Origin: UTCHB3 sp008363265
GTDB taxonomy: Bacteria > Bacteroidota > Ignavibacteria > Ignavibacteriales > Ignavibacteriaceae
Direction: 5' to 3'
Assembly (NCBI GenBank): GCA_045863055.1
Contig: BTUW01000007.1
Coordinates: forward strand, 1-64,000
DNA: 64,000 nucleotides
Part shown: one piece after another, positions 35,558 through 44,281 of the stretch
Layout of the letters: every line of letters begins with the position of its first letter
Numbering within the stretch: position 1 is the first letter of the stretch
Notes under the pieces: generated by a model
What the model saw: the letters and a program-made list of their open reading frames with translations, nothing else
Databases searched by the model: none
Told to the model about the DNA's origin: nothing
Program-made: the position numbers and the translations under genes

Positions 35558-35971
35558 ATGGAGAATATCAAGGCGAAACTTCAGAAGATCAAGTTCAGGC
35601 TTCTTCTCCTTCCGGCAGACAATCATTCGGACGTACCGGTGACTGTGATCGGATTCAGGAAGGGGGTGCTTTATTTCAGTATGTTGCTGGCGGCGGCACT
35701 TCTGATCTCATTCCTGATATTCAGGTTCACCCCGGCAAACGCCCTGGTGGATGTGAAGGCGGAACTTTCCGGGGAAGACAGGGCAACAATCAACAATCTG
35801 AACAAGAGGGTGACACTTCTCGCCACTGAACTCGGCAAGATCAGGAAGGAAAATGACAGAATGAAGTTCCTTCTGACGGTTGTTGACACTTCGGTGATAC
35901 AAAAGAAAGACACCACGGCCATGAAAGAAGCAGTAAAAAAAACGGGAAAGAAAAAACAGGTTAAAAAATAA
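35558..35971 (+). CDS. Small membrane-anchored coiled-coil protein next to bactofilin
   Basis: The 137-residue product has a short basic N-terminus, one membrane helix at about 36-56 (GVLYFSMLLAAALLISFLIF), then a heptad-rich region (INNLNKRVTLLATELGKIRK) and a lysine-rich tail. This is the layout of the N-terminal anchor of MepM/NlpD-like M23 peptidases, which are often encoded beside bactofilins in Bacteroidota, but no peptidase domain is present. Only one base separates it from the YrdC gene, and it is two bases from bactofilin. A bactofilin partner or adaptor role is inferred from position; no family is recognised. Confidence 0.6.
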   Translation: MENIKAKLQKIKFRLLLLPADNHSDVPVTVIGFRKGVLYFSMLLAAALLISFLIFRFTPANALVDVKAELSGEDRATINNLNKRVTLLATELGKIRKENDRMKFLLTVVDTSVIQKKDTTAMKEAVKKTGKKKQVKK

Positions 35972-35976
35972 GAGTG

Positions 35977-36390
35977 ATGAAACTGAAATTTGCAAAAAAG
36001 ATGTACAGACCAATAACTGTTATCTCATCGGATGTGATCATCAGGGGTGAGGTTGAGGGGGAATGTGACATGCGTTTTGACGGGCAGTTGAAGGGGGACA
36101 TACGGGTCGACGGGCTTTTACTGGTTGGGAAAACGGCGAATATTACCGGTAATCTGGTTGCTGAGAGCATTTCAATCGCAGGAAAAGTTACCGGAAACGC
36201 CTACGCTACGGATAAAGTTGAAATAATCAGTGCAGGGGAGCTGGTTGGTGACATAAAGAGCAAGAGTCTCGTGATCGAGGAAGGCGGGGTCTACAAAGGC
36301 CGGGTTGAAGACGGTGCCGAAAAACCTGTCGCTGAAGAGGAACCAACCCCGCAGGAAAGTGGTTTGGATACAGACAATGACAAAGCCTGA
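35977..36390 (+). CDS. Bactofilin
   Basis: The 137-residue product carries a DUF583/bactofilin beta-helix: repeated short strands VIIRGEVEGECDMRFDGQLK, GDIRVDGLLLVG, ANITGNLVAESISIAG and so on to about residue 100, then an acidic disordered tail. Bactofilins polymerise into filaments on the inner membrane and help set cell shape, often by placing peptidoglycan hydrolases. GTG 35974 just upstream is also in frame. The end overlaps atpZ by 14 bases. Confidence 0.9.
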   Translation: MKLKFAKKMYRPITVISSDVIIRGEVEGECDMRFDGQLKGDIRVDGLLLVGKTANITGNLVAESISIAGKVTGNAYATDKVEIISAGELVGDIKSKSLVIEEGGVYKGRVEDGAEKPVAEEEPTPQESGLDTDNDKA

Positions 36391-36628
36391 AGACAGCATC
36401 GCCGAGAGTCTGAAAGCGGTAGGTCCCTACATGGGACTCGGAATACAACTGGCCGTCACAATCGTCGGTATGGTATTCCTGGGGCAGTGGCTTGATCAGA
36501 AATATGAAACCGGATATTGGCTGTGGATATGCGCTGTGGGGGGAGTGGCTATCGGTATCTACAATTTTATAAAGACAGTGATGGATCTGGAAAGAAGAAA
36601 CGCAAAGAAGAATGGAACAAAAGAGTAG
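36377..36628 (+). CDS. atpZ: AtpZ/AtpI-like ATP synthase accessory protein
   Basis: The 83-residue product starts at ATG 36377, inside the end of the bactofilin gene (overlap 14 bases). It has two membrane helices: GLGIQLAVTIVGMVFLGQWL and WLWICAVGGVAIGIYNFI. This is the AtpZ pattern of the small F0 accessory proteins that accompany AtpI and aid c-ring assembly or ion supply. The C-terminus is charged. Its position ahead of the ATP synthase genes supports the assignment. Confidence 0.8.
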   Translation: MTKPEDSIAESLKAVGPYMGLGIQLAVTIVGMVFLGQWLDQKYETGYWLWICAVGGVAIGIYNFIKTVMDLERRNAKKNGTKE

Positions 36629-37013
36629 AATTTTACCTATATCGGGGGTGATGATCGCAGTCTTTCTGCTTACCGGACTGGTGGGTTTGTATATATTTCC
36701 GGCGGAGCACTTCCCCGTCAGGGAGTTTTTCTGGGGGCAGTTCCCGGGGGTGATCAACTTTATTGCGGGGGTGGGAGCAATACGCTACGCGGCCAATAAA
36801 GACGATAAGAACTTCATGATAACAGTGTTGGGGGCAATGACCCTTACCATGGGATTTCTGGCTGTACTCATAATATTTTCCCTTTATGTCTTGAATTTTA
36901 GCGAAAAATATTATATACTTACAGTCTTTATTTTTTATTTTTTGTACCTGACCCTGCAACTGATCTATTTAGTGAAATCAGACAAGAAGACGCACTCGAA
37001 CAATGTACAGTGA
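36612..37013 (+). CDS. AtpI-like membrane protein
   Basis: The 133-residue product has four membrane helices (about 10-30, 42-60, 70-92 and 100-122) and a basic tail. It overlaps atpZ by 17 bases and atpB by 11. Size, topology and position match ATP synthase protein I, which assists assembly of the c ring, but its sequence is poorly conserved and I assign it mainly from context. Confidence 0.6.
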   Translation: MEQKSRILPISGVMIAVFLLTGLVGLYIFPAEHFPVREFFWGQFPGVINFIAGVGAIRYAANKDDKNFMITVLGAMTLTMGFLAVLIIFSLYVLNFSEKYYILTVFIFYFLYLTLQLIYLVKSDKKTHSNNVQ

Positions 37014-37848
37014 TACTACAAAAGCAATAGCTGACACACTCAATAAAGCACACAGCGAAAACGAGAGTATAAGTAACAAGATACTCCATCACATTATGGA
37101 TGGCAATTATCTTGACTTTACGCCGTTCGGTAAGATATACCTGCCCGATTTTTATATTGGCGACTATCATGTTGTCATTACCAGGCATATTTTCTTCATG
37201 TGGCTTGCAGCCATTCTGCTCGCGATCCTTCTTATCAGAACGGCAAACAGGTACAAGAAGACTAACATTCCGAACCGCCTTACAGGAGCGATAGAGATAC
37301 TGATCCTGTTCGTGAGGGACGAAATTGCAAAACCAAGTATAGGAGGGGGATATGAAAAGTTTGTACCATATCTTCTGACCGCGTTTTTCTTTATCCTGTT
37401 CGCTAACTTCCTTGGTTTGGTCCCTTTTTCCGCCACAGTTACAAGTAACATTTCGATCACTGCCACCCTTGCCACCCTTTCATTTTTTGTTATTCAATGG
37501 GGAGGCATCAAGAAAAACGGCGTTTTCGGATATTTTAAGGGTTTGATCCCTCACGGTATACCGGTTTTTCTATTACCGATCATGATAGTGGTCGAAGTGC
37601 TCGGTTTGTTTACGAAGCCATTCGCACTCGCCATCCGTCTTTTCGCGAACATGACCGCGGGTCACATTGTTATTTACGCCCTTATCGGGTTGATATCAAT
37701 CATGGGGACATTGGCTGTAGCACCGGTGTCGGTGGGCATGGCACTATTTATATATTTGCTTGAGATCCTGGTAGCGGGACTTCAGGCTTACATTTTTACG
37801 ATGCTGTCGGCTGTATTCATCGGTATGGCAGTACATCAGGATCATTAA
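37003..37848 (+). CDS. atpB: ATP synthase F0 subunit a
   Basis: Subunit a provides the proton half-channels next to the c ring. The 281-residue membrane protein has the essential arginine in PFALAIRLFANMTAGHIVIY near 210, with the expected N and H nearby, and the NFLGLVPFSATVTSNI loop near 135. The soluble N-terminus is about 40 residues longer than in E. coli, as in several Bacteroidota. Confidence 0.95.
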   Translation: MYSDTTKAIADTLNKAHSENESISNKILHHIMDGNYLDFTPFGKIYLPDFYIGDYHVVITRHIFFMWLAAILLAILLIRTANRYKKTNIPNRLTGAIEILILFVRDEIAKPSIGGGYEKFVPYLLTAFFFILFANFLGLVPFSATVTSNISITATLATLSFFVIQWGGIKKNGVFGYFKGLIPHGIPVFLLPIMIVVEVLGLFTKPFALAIRLFANMTAGHIVIYALIGLISIMGTLAVAPVSVGMALFIYLLEILVAGLQAYIFTMLSAVFIGMAVHQDH

Positions 37849-37883
37849 AAAACAGAAACACAATTCTATTACGGAGGAATGAA

Positions 37884-38102
37884 ATGGAGTTAGCACATTT
37901 AGCAGCCGGTATCGGAGCAGCGTTAACAATCATCGGTGGTGGATTCGGCATAGGTAAGCTTGCTGCCGCAGCCATGGAAGCAACCGGACGTCAGCCAGAG
38001 GCCGGCGGCGGTATCAGAACCACAATGATCATCGCAGCCGCGCTTATCGAAGGTATCTCACTCTTCGCGCTCGTTATCTGCTTCATCCTGGCCGGAAAAT
38101 AA
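37884..38102 (+). CDS. atpE: ATP synthase F0 subunit c
   Basis: The 72-residue hairpin has two helices joined by the conserved polar loop GRQPE (near 36-40). The ion-binding carboxylate is glutamate in AALIEGISLFALV near 55. The side chains that hold sodium in Na+-type c rings (a glutamine in helix 1, and serine/threonine just after the glutamate) are not present, so proton coupling is inferred. GGAGG at 37873-37877 gives a strong ribosome-binding site. Confidence 0.95.
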   Translation: MELAHLAAGIGAALTIIGGGFGIGKLAAAAMEATGRQPEAGGGIRTTMIIAAALIEGISLFALVICFILAGK

Positions 38103-38127
38103 GGCTAATTAACGCAAAGGTATAAAA

Positions 38128-38670
38128 ATGATCTTTAGCACTTTTGTCATGCTTGCATCTTCCAGTGAAGGTGGCAAGGGAGGCTTGCTTGATTTTAATG
38201 AAGGTCTCGCGATATGGACCGTTATTACATTCATTGCACTTCTCCTTATCCTTGCCAAGTTCGCGTGGAAGCCGATACTCAGCGCTCTGGACCAGAGGGA
38301 ACAGGGTATCAAGGATGCACTTGAAGCGGCAAAGAAGGCGAAGGAAGAAGCTGACCTCCTGAAGGCTGAAAATGAAAAAGCCCGCAAGGAGAATGATGAA
38401 GCAGCCAGAAGGCAGATAGAAGAGAGCAAAAAGTTCATCCAGGAGCAGAAAGCCAAAATGGCTGAAGAGCTCAAGGAAGAATTTGAGAAAAGAAGAAAAG
38501 ACTTTGACGCAGAGCTCGAAAACCGCGAGCGTGAGATGGTTGAAAAGGTAACAAAAGAAGTTGCCGATGTTGTTGTAGCCGCTGCAGAAAAAGTGATCAA
38601 AGCCAATCTTGATGCCGAGAAGAACAAATTGTTGGTTAACAAATTTATTGAAGAGATAAGGAACAACTGA
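38128..38670 (+). CDS. atpF: ATP synthase F0 subunit b
   Basis: The 180-residue product has a membrane helix at about 28-48 (IWTVITFIALLLILAKFAWK) and then a long, highly charged helical stalk. It forms the peripheral stator with delta. Residues about 50-55 carry the PILSALDQRE junction that is conserved in b subunits. Confidence 0.93.
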   Translation: MIFSTFVMLASSSEGGKGGLLDFNEGLAIWTVITFIALLLILAKFAWKPILSALDQREQGIKDALEAAKKAKEEADLLKAENEKARKENDEAARRQIEESKKFIQEQKAKMAEELKEEFEKRRKDFDAELENREREMVEKVTKEVADVVVAAAEKVIKANLDAEKNKLLVNKFIEEIRNN

Positions 38671-38672
38671 CA

Positions 38673-39233
38673 ATGTTTTTCAGCAAGGTAGCCGTCAAAT
38701 ATGCTTCTACCCTCTATTCAGAGATGGGTACCGGTGAGAAAGCCAAGGCGATCTACGAAGATGTCGAGGGAATTCTTGGTGTTTTCGATGCCAGTGATGA
38801 TCTCTGCCGGGTGATCGGGTCGCCTGTATTCAGGGAGTCCGACAAACTTGCCATTCTTGTTAAGATATTCTCCGGCAAGGTGGATGACTCACTTGTCCGC
38901 TTTATCGAGTTCCTCGGTATAAGAGACAGGATCTCTTTTACGCGGGAGATATTCGCGGCGTTCATCGCGGTTGCAGACAGGGAGACTGGATACAAGAACC
39001 TTGAGCTCGCATCTGCATTCGATCTGGGTGACGCTGAAGTTGAAAAACTTAAAAAAGAGCTTGAAGATTACTTCAAATGCAAGTTGAAGGTAAAAGTAAC
39101 CACCGACCCTGCACTGCTTGGAGGCTTCGTAGCTAAAACGGATGAAGTAATAGTTGACGCATCTGTGAAGAATCAGCTGGAGAAACTGCGGAAGACTTTC
39201 GGCAGTGCCGGCGTTTCGCTAAACAAATTTTAA
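38673..39233 (+). CDS. atpH: ATP synthase F1 subunit delta
   Basis: The 186-residue protein begins VAVKYASTLYSEM, the usual Y-A-x-A-L-like helix of delta/OSCP. Its C-terminal domain has VTTDPALLGGFVAKTDEVIV and a final helix QLEKLRKTF. It couples F1 to the stator. It starts two bases after atpF. Confidence 0.93.
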   Translation: MFFSKVAVKYASTLYSEMGTGEKAKAIYEDVEGILGVFDASDDLCRVIGSPVFRESDKLAILVKIFSGKVDDSLVRFIEFLGIRDRISFTREIFAAFIAVADRETGYKNLELASAFDLGDAEVEKLKKELEDYFKCKLKVKVTTDPALLGGFVAKTDEVIVDASVKNQLEKLRKTFGSAGVSLNKF

Positions 39234-39249
39234 CTATGGGACTTGATAT

Positions 39250-40794
39250 ATGATTAAAATCAGACCGGATGAGATCACCAATCTATTAAGAGAGCAATTA
39301 TCCGGACAGAGATCGGAAGCAGATATCTATGAAGTGGGTACTGTGCTTTCCGTCGGTGATGGTATAGCGAGAGTTTACGGTCTTTCAAAGGTAATGGCCA
39401 GCGAGTTGGTTGAGTTCCCGAATGATGTTTTTGGAATGGTTCTTAACCTTGAAGAAGACTCGGTTGGTTGCGCTCTTTTCGGTGAATCATCCCTTGTAAA
39501 AGAAGGTGATCAGGTTAAAAGAACCGGCCGTGTTGCATCGATGCCCGTTGGTGACGAGATGCTCGGCAGGGTTATCACCCCTCTTGGTATTCCTATTGAT
39601 GGAAAAGGCGCAATTAACGCTTCCAAATTCCAGGAGATCGAAAGAAAAGCTCTTGGCGTAATGCAGCGTCAGCCTGTAAAGGAACCGCTTCAGACCGGTA
39701 TCACCGCTATCGATGCCATGATCCCGATCGGAAGAGGCCAGAGAGAGCTTATCATCGGCGACCGTCAGACAGGCAAGACAGCAATTGCTATTGATACGAT
39801 CATCAATCAGAAATTCACCCACACCGAAGAGGCGAAAGCCAACGGTGTGAATCCTGTTTACTGTATCTACGTATCGGTGGGTCAGAAGCGTTCGACTGTA
39901 GCTCAGGTAGTAGCCAAACTGCAAGAAACAGGGGCGATGGCTTACACCACAATTATTTCCGCTTCGGCTTCAGATCCTGCTCCCATGCAGTTTATCGCAC
40001 CATATTCAGGCGCGTGCCTTGGCGAGTTCTTCAGAGATTCTGGCAGACACGCCCTCGTTATTTACGATGATCTTTCAAAACAGGCAGCAGCTTACAGAGA
40101 GCTTTCTCTCCTTTTGAGAAGACCTCCAGGCCGCGAAGCCTACCCAGGTGACGTGTTCTATCTCCACTCAAGGTTGCTTGAAAGAGCTTCCAAACTGAGT
40201 GACGAACTTGGTGGCGGATCGCTCACAGCGCTCCCTATCATCGAGACACAGCAGGGTGACGTGTCGGCATATATTCCGACCAACGTTATCTCGATCACCG
40301 ACGGTCAGATATACCTCGAGCCCAACCTCTTCAACGCGGGTGTCCGTCCTGCCATCAACGTGGGAATCTCCGTTTCCCGTGTGGGTGGTAACGCGCAGAT
40401 CAAAGCGATGAAGAAGGTGTCAGGAAGTCTGAAACTCGACCTTGCGCAGTACAGAGAGCTTGAAGCATTCGCTAAATTCGGCAGTGACCTTGATGTGTCA
40501 ACTCAGAGAACCCTCGCAAGAGGTTCAAGACTCGTCGAACTCCTGAAACAGGGTATCTACCACCCGATCCCTATCGAAAGACAGGTTGTGGCCGTGTATG
40601 TCGGTACCAGAGGATATCTTGATGAAGTGGAGATATCGAGAGTCAAGGAATTCGAGAGGGAATACCTCGCTTTCATAGACAGACAGTATCCCGAGATATT
40701 CAAGAGCATCAGAGAGACCAAAGAGATCAAGTCCGATATTGAAGAACTGATCAAGAAATCTGTTACTGAATTCTCATCCTCATTTAAGAAGTAA
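39250..40794 (+). CDS. atpA: ATP synthase F1 subunit alpha
   Basis: Alpha binds nucleotide non-catalytically beside beta. The 514-residue protein has P-loop GDRQTGKTAIAIDTI at about 170-184, QKRSTVAQVV, LVIYDDLSKQAAAYR near 268 and the arginine-finger region GINVGISVSRVGGNAQ-like (observed AINVGISVSRVGGNAQ) near 368. The subunits beta and epsilon are not encoded nearby. Confidence 0.97.
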   Translation: MIKIRPDEITNLLREQLSGQRSEADIYEVGTVLSVGDGIARVYGLSKVMASELVEFPNDVFGMVLNLEEDSVGCALFGESSLVKEGDQVKRTGRVASMPVGDEMLGRVITPLGIPIDGKGAINASKFQEIERKALGVMQRQPVKEPLQTGITAIDAMIPIGRGQRELIIGDRQTGKTAIAIDTIINQKFTHTEEAKANGVNPVYCIYVSVGQKRSTVAQVVAKLQETGAMAYTTIISASASDPAPMQFIAPYSGACLGEFFRDSGRHALVIYDDLSKQAAAYRELSLLLRRPPGREAYPGDVFYLHSRLLERASKLSDELGGGSLTALPIIETQQGDVSAYIPTNVISITDGQIYLEPNLFNAGVRPAINVGISVSRVGGNAQIKAMKKVSGSLKLDLAQYRELEAFAKFGSDLDVSTQRTLARGSRLVELLKQGIYHPIPIERQVVAVYVGTRGYLDEVEISRVKEFEREYLAFIDRQYPEIFKSIRETKEIKSDIEELIKKSVTEFSSSFKK

Positions 40795-40807
40795 GAGCTG
40801 ACGAGTC

Positions 40808-41671
40808 ATGGCAACTCTTAGAGACCTGAGGAGCAGGATCAAAGGTGTAAAAAGCACCCAGCAGATCACAAAGGCCATGAAGATGGTGGCCGCGGCCAAG
40901 TTGCGCCGTGCCACTGACGCTATCATTAGCGCCAGACCTTACACGAACAAATTGGGAAGCCTTGTTGGAAATCTTTTCACAGAAGATGACAAGGCTACAA
41001 ATCCTTTTGTCAAGGTAAGGGAAGTGAAAACAGAACTGGTGGTGATTGTTACGGCTGACAGAGGCCTCTGCGGAGCTTTCAATACAAATATCATTAAAGA
41101 GGCCACGGCATATGTCGAGGGTCTTAAAGGGCAGGGGATCGATCCCGTGCTTTATTGTGTAGGTAAAAAAGGTTACGACCATTTCAGGAAAAGGAGTTAC
41201 ACACTTGCAGGAGACCTTGTTGGTCTCTTCAACTCGTTGAACTTCTCTTATGTGGGAAAGATACTTCCTTCGATCCTGAGCGGTTACCTTGATGGAAAAT
41301 ACGACAAGGTTACCTTTATTTACAACGAATTCAGATCGGTAATTTCACAGAAGGTGATAGTTTCACAGTTTCTCCCCGTGCCTCTTGAAGTGCAGGAAGG
41401 GACATCAGGTGATCTTTTCATTTTCGAACCGTCGCAGAAGGAAATTCTTAACTCCCTCTTGCCCCAGTATCTCGAGACCAACCTTTGGAAGGCTCTCCTT
41501 GATTCAAACGCGGCTGAGTTCGGTGCCAGAATGACCGCGATGGAAAATGCCACTACAAACGCGTCAGAGCTGATCTCGTCGCTTAAACTTACTTATAACA
41601 AAGCAAGACAAGCGGCAATTACGAAAGAACTTCTTGAGGTTGTTTCGGGAGCGAACGCTCTTAAGGGTTAG
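40808..41671 (+). CDS. atpG: ATP synthase F1 subunit gamma
   Basis: Gamma is the rotor shaft. The 287-residue product begins RDLRSRIKGVKSTQQITKAM, the standard coiled-coil N-terminus, and ends with ENATTNASELISSLKLTYNK then AITKELLEVVSGANAL. Normally followed by beta, here it is followed nine bases later by ffh. Confidence 0.96.
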   Translation: MATLRDLRSRIKGVKSTQQITKAMKMVAAAKLRRATDAIISARPYTNKLGSLVGNLFTEDDKATNPFVKVREVKTELVVIVTADRGLCGAFNTNIIKEATAYVEGLKGQGIDPVLYCVGKKGYDHFRKRSYTLAGDLVGLFNSLNFSYVGKILPSILSGYLDGKYDKVTFIYNEFRSVISQKVIVSQFLPVPLEVQEGTSGDLFIFEPSQKEILNSLLPQYLETNLWKALLDSNAAEFGARMTAMENATTNASELISSLKLTYNKARQAAITKELLEVVSGANALKG

Positions 41672-41679
41672 CATTACGG

Positions 41680-42987
41680 ATGTTTGAGGATCTTAGCGAG
41701 AAGTTAGAATTAGCCCTAAAAAAGATACGTGGGCAGGGTAAGCTTACCGAATCGAATATAAGCGATACGGTAAGGGAAATCCGGCGTATCCTGCTCGATG
41801 CCGATGTTAACTACAAGGTAACGAAGGATTTCATCGAGCGTATCAGGCTGAAAGCCATGGGGCAGGAAGTTATTGCTTCGATCACCCCGGGTCAGCTGAT
41901 CACCAAGATCATTTATGATGAACTTGTAGACCTCTTGGGTGGATCATCTCAGGAACTGAGTTTGAATCCATCAGGGAAGACCATTCTCCTTGTTGTCGGT
42001 TTGCAGGGTTCCGGAAAGACAACCTTCTCCGGTAAACTCGCGAAACGCTTTAAGGGAATGGGCAGGAAGCCTTTGCTTGTAGCGGCGGATATTTACCGTC
42101 CTGCGGCAATTGAGCAGCTGAAGACACTTGGCCGGCAGATTGATGTGCCGGTTTTCAGTCTTGATGTAAGGGATGCCCGTAAAATCGCCACTGACGCGGT
42201 AAAATTTGCCGATGAGAACAGGAACGACCTGATAATCATCGATACAGCCGGCCGTCTTCATGTGGATGAAGAACTGATGACGGAAGTCGCCGATATTAAA
42301 ACTTTGGTGAAGCCGACGGAAGTTCTTTTTGTCGTTGATTCAATGACAGGCCAGGACGCCGTTAACTCAGCCAAGTCGTTCAACGATGTGGTTAATTTCG
42401 ATGGCATCGTTCTTACCAAGATGGACGGTGACTCACGCGGCGGATGCGCCCTTTCGATAAGGGAAGTGGTCGGGAAACCGATCAAATTCATATCGACAGG
42501 TGAAAAGCTCGAAGCGATGGATATTTTCCATCCCGATCGTCTAGCCTCGAGGATTCTCGGGAAGGGTGATGTTGTCAGTCTGGTTGAGAAGGCTCAGGAG
42601 GCTTACGATCAGAAGGATGCCGAAGAACTTGAAGACAAACTCAGGAAGAACAGATTCGATCTGGATGACTTTCTGAAACAGATAAAGATGATAAAGAAGA
42701 TGGGATCTCTCTCATCCCTTATTGCCATGATACCGGGGATACCGACACATGTCAAGAACCAGAAGGTCGATGATAACGCGCTCGTAAAAGTTGAAGCAAT
42801 GATCAGTTCGATGACCAAAGGAGAGAGAGCAAACCCGAAGATACTTAACGGTAGCCGCAGGCGCAGGATTGCCAGAGGAAGCGGCACTTCGATACAGGAT
42901 GTTAACCGTCTGATCAAGCAGTTCACAGAAATGCAGACAATGATCACCCGGCTTAACAAGCAGAATTTTTTTAGGAAACAGAAATAA
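41680..42987 (+). CDS. ffh: Signal recognition particle protein Ffh
   Basis: Ffh binds signal peptides and 4.5S RNA and delivers ribosomes to FtsY. The 435-residue protein has the N domain, the GTPase P-loop GLQGSGKTTFSGKLA near 105-119, DTAGRLHVDEELM near 188, TKMDGDSRGG near 245, and the methionine-rich M domain with SRRRRIARGSGTSIQDVNRL near 388, which binds RNA. An SRP RNA gene was not seen in the window. Confidence 0.97.
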   Translation: MFEDLSEKLELALKKIRGQGKLTESNISDTVREIRRILLDADVNYKVTKDFIERIRLKAMGQEVIASITPGQLITKIIYDELVDLLGGSSQELSLNPSGKTILLVVGLQGSGKTTFSGKLAKRFKGMGRKPLLVAADIYRPAAIEQLKTLGRQIDVPVFSLDVRDARKIATDAVKFADENRNDLIIIDTAGRLHVDEELMTEVADIKTLVKPTEVLFVVDSMTGQDAVNSAKSFNDVVNFDGIVLTKMDGDSRGGCALSIREVVGKPIKFISTGEKLEAMDIFHPDRLASRILGKGDVVSLVEKAQEAYDQKDAEELEDKLRKNRFDLDDFLKQIKMIKKMGSLSSLIAMIPGIPTHVKNQKVDDNALVKVEAMISSMTKGERANPKILNGSRRRRIARGSGTSIQDVNRLIKQFTEMQTMITRLNKQNFFRKQK

Positions 42988-43016
42988 CATAATTTGATAT
43001 CCGGAGGAAACCAGAT

Positions 43017-43466
43017 TTGGTCAAATTAAGACTCGCAAGAATGGGCAAGAAGAGACAGCCCGTTTATAAAATTGTAGCCGTTGACTCGAGAGTACCGAGA
43101 GACGGAAAATACCTTGAAGCAGTCGGGCAGTACAACCCGAAGACTGACCCCCATACCATCATCATTGATGAAGAAAAAGCCCTTAAATGGCTTGGTTTTG
43201 GTGCTCAGCCAACAGATACAGTAAGAAGTCTTCTCCGTCAGACAGGCGTCCTCTACAAGAGACAGATGCTGAGAAAGAACTTCCCTGCCGATGTTATCGA
43301 GGCTAATATGGCGAAGTGGAGAGAAGGCCGCAATATGGCTGCCCCTGCTCCCGCTCCAAAGAAGGAAGTGAAAGCTGCTCCCGCCCCCGCACCGGTCGAG
43401 GAGAAAGCAGAAAGTTCTGAAAGTGCAGCAGAAGTGAAGGGTGCTTCTTCTGAAGAGAACGCATAG
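43017..43466 (+). CDS. rpsP: Ribosomal protein bS16 with an extended C-terminus
   Basis: bS16 is a small-subunit assembly protein. The TTG start at 43017 has GGAGG at 43003-43007, ten bases before. VKLRLARMGKKRQPVYKIVA and DSRVPRDGKYLEAVGQYNPK follow. The conserved domain ends near residue 85; about 60 further residues are alanine-, proline-, lysine- and glutamate-rich (PAPAPKKEVKAAPAPAP), a flexible tail found in many Bacteroidota S16 proteins. Confidence 0.96.
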   Translation: MVKLRLARMGKKRQPVYKIVAVDSRVPRDGKYLEAVGQYNPKTDPHTIIIDEEKALKWLGFGAQPTDTVRSLLRQTGVLYKRQMLRKNFPADVIEANMAKWREGRNMAAPAPAPKKEVKAAPAPAPVEEKAESSESAAEVKGASSEENA

Positions 43467-43521
43467 TTCTCGCTGTACTAAACTATGATCTAAGCCCCCT
43501 TGCTCGAATGGAGGATTCCGG

Positions 43522-43755
43522 ATGAAGGAATTTATTGAGTTCATCTCCAAACATCTTGTCGATTCACCCGACAAGGTAGTCGTTGAAGTCAAATCCGAGG
43601 AGGAAAAGAAAATCGTATTTGCCCTGAAAGTTGATGCTGACGATATCGGAAAGGTTATCGGAAAGCAAGGCAAGACCGCGCAGGCGATGCGTGTTCTCCT
43701 GACAGCTGTTGCAGCCAAGGAAGGCAAACGGGCAGTCCTGGAAATAATCGATTAA
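43522..43755 (+). CDS. khpA: KH-domain RNA-binding protein KhpA
   Basis: The 77-residue product is a single KH domain with the signature VIGKQGKTAQAMRVLLTAVA near residues 47-66 (G-K-x-G-x-x-x-x-A). KhpA/YlqC pairs with KhpB and binds RNA broadly. Its position between rpsP and rimM is conserved in many bacteria. Confidence 0.93.
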   Translation: MKEFIEFISKHLVDSPDKVVVEVKSEEEKKIVFALKVDADDIGKVIGKQGKTAQAMRVLLTAVAAKEGKRAVLEIID

Positions 43756-43768
43756 GCATTGCCGCATC

Positions 43769-44281
43769 GTGGACGGTTTCATTCTAATTGCCAGGATAGT
43801 CTCGGTTTACGGTAGGGACGGCTTTTTGAGGTTAAGTTCTTTTTCTGATTTTCCGGACCGTTTTTTTAAGCTAAAAACGGTCTCAGTGGAATTCTATGCT
43901 TCGTTCAAGCAATTAAAGGTGGAAAAAGTCAAGTCAGACGGGCAGGATATCCTGATCAAGTTCGAGAAATTCGACAGTGACAGGGATGTTGAGGTACTGG
44001 TCGGAAAGGATGTTTACATTCCCGAAGACAAGTTGGTCAAGTTACCCGCGAACACATATTTTATCCACGATCTTATCGGCAGCAAGGTGATCTTCAAAGG
44101 TGTTGAACTCGGCACAATTGAAGATGTAATGGTGTTGCCCGCAAATGATGTTTATGTGATAAGGAAAGAGGGAAAAGAGGTTCTTGTACCTGCCGTCAGT
44201 GAATTCATTGAAAGTTTTTCAGCGGATGAGAAACTGATGGTATTGTCAGGAAACTACCCCGGCTATGACGATGAGGATTGA
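43769..44281 (+). CDS. rimM: Ribosome maturation factor RimM
   Basis: RimM helps mature the 30S head with bS19 and uS13. The 170-residue product begins ILIARIVSVYGRDGFLRL, the N-terminal barrel (usual form G-x-I-x-x-x-x-G-x-x-G), and the PRC-type second barrel contains YFIHDLIGSKVIF and PAVSEFIESF. Starts at GTG 43769, and overlaps trmD by 17 bases. Confidence 0.92.
   Translation: MDGFILIARIVSVYGRDGFLRLSSFSDFPDRFFKLKTVSVEFYASFKQLKVEKVKSDGQDILIKFEKFDSDRDVEVLVGKDVYIPEDKLVKLPANTYFIHDLIGSKVIFKGVELGTIEDVMVLPANDVYVIRKEGKEVLVPAVSEFIESFSADEKLMVLSGNYPGYDDED

Noticed and set aside
38083..38673. Two long minus-strand frames opposite atpF (196 and 185 codons)
   Set aside because: The lysine/glutamate-rich stalk of subunit b yields serine/phenylalanine/leucine-rich frames on the other strand; no start region or motif supports them.
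43026..43727. A 233-codon minus-strand frame across rpsP and khpA
   Set aside because: Covers two well-recognised conserved genes and shows no family features.
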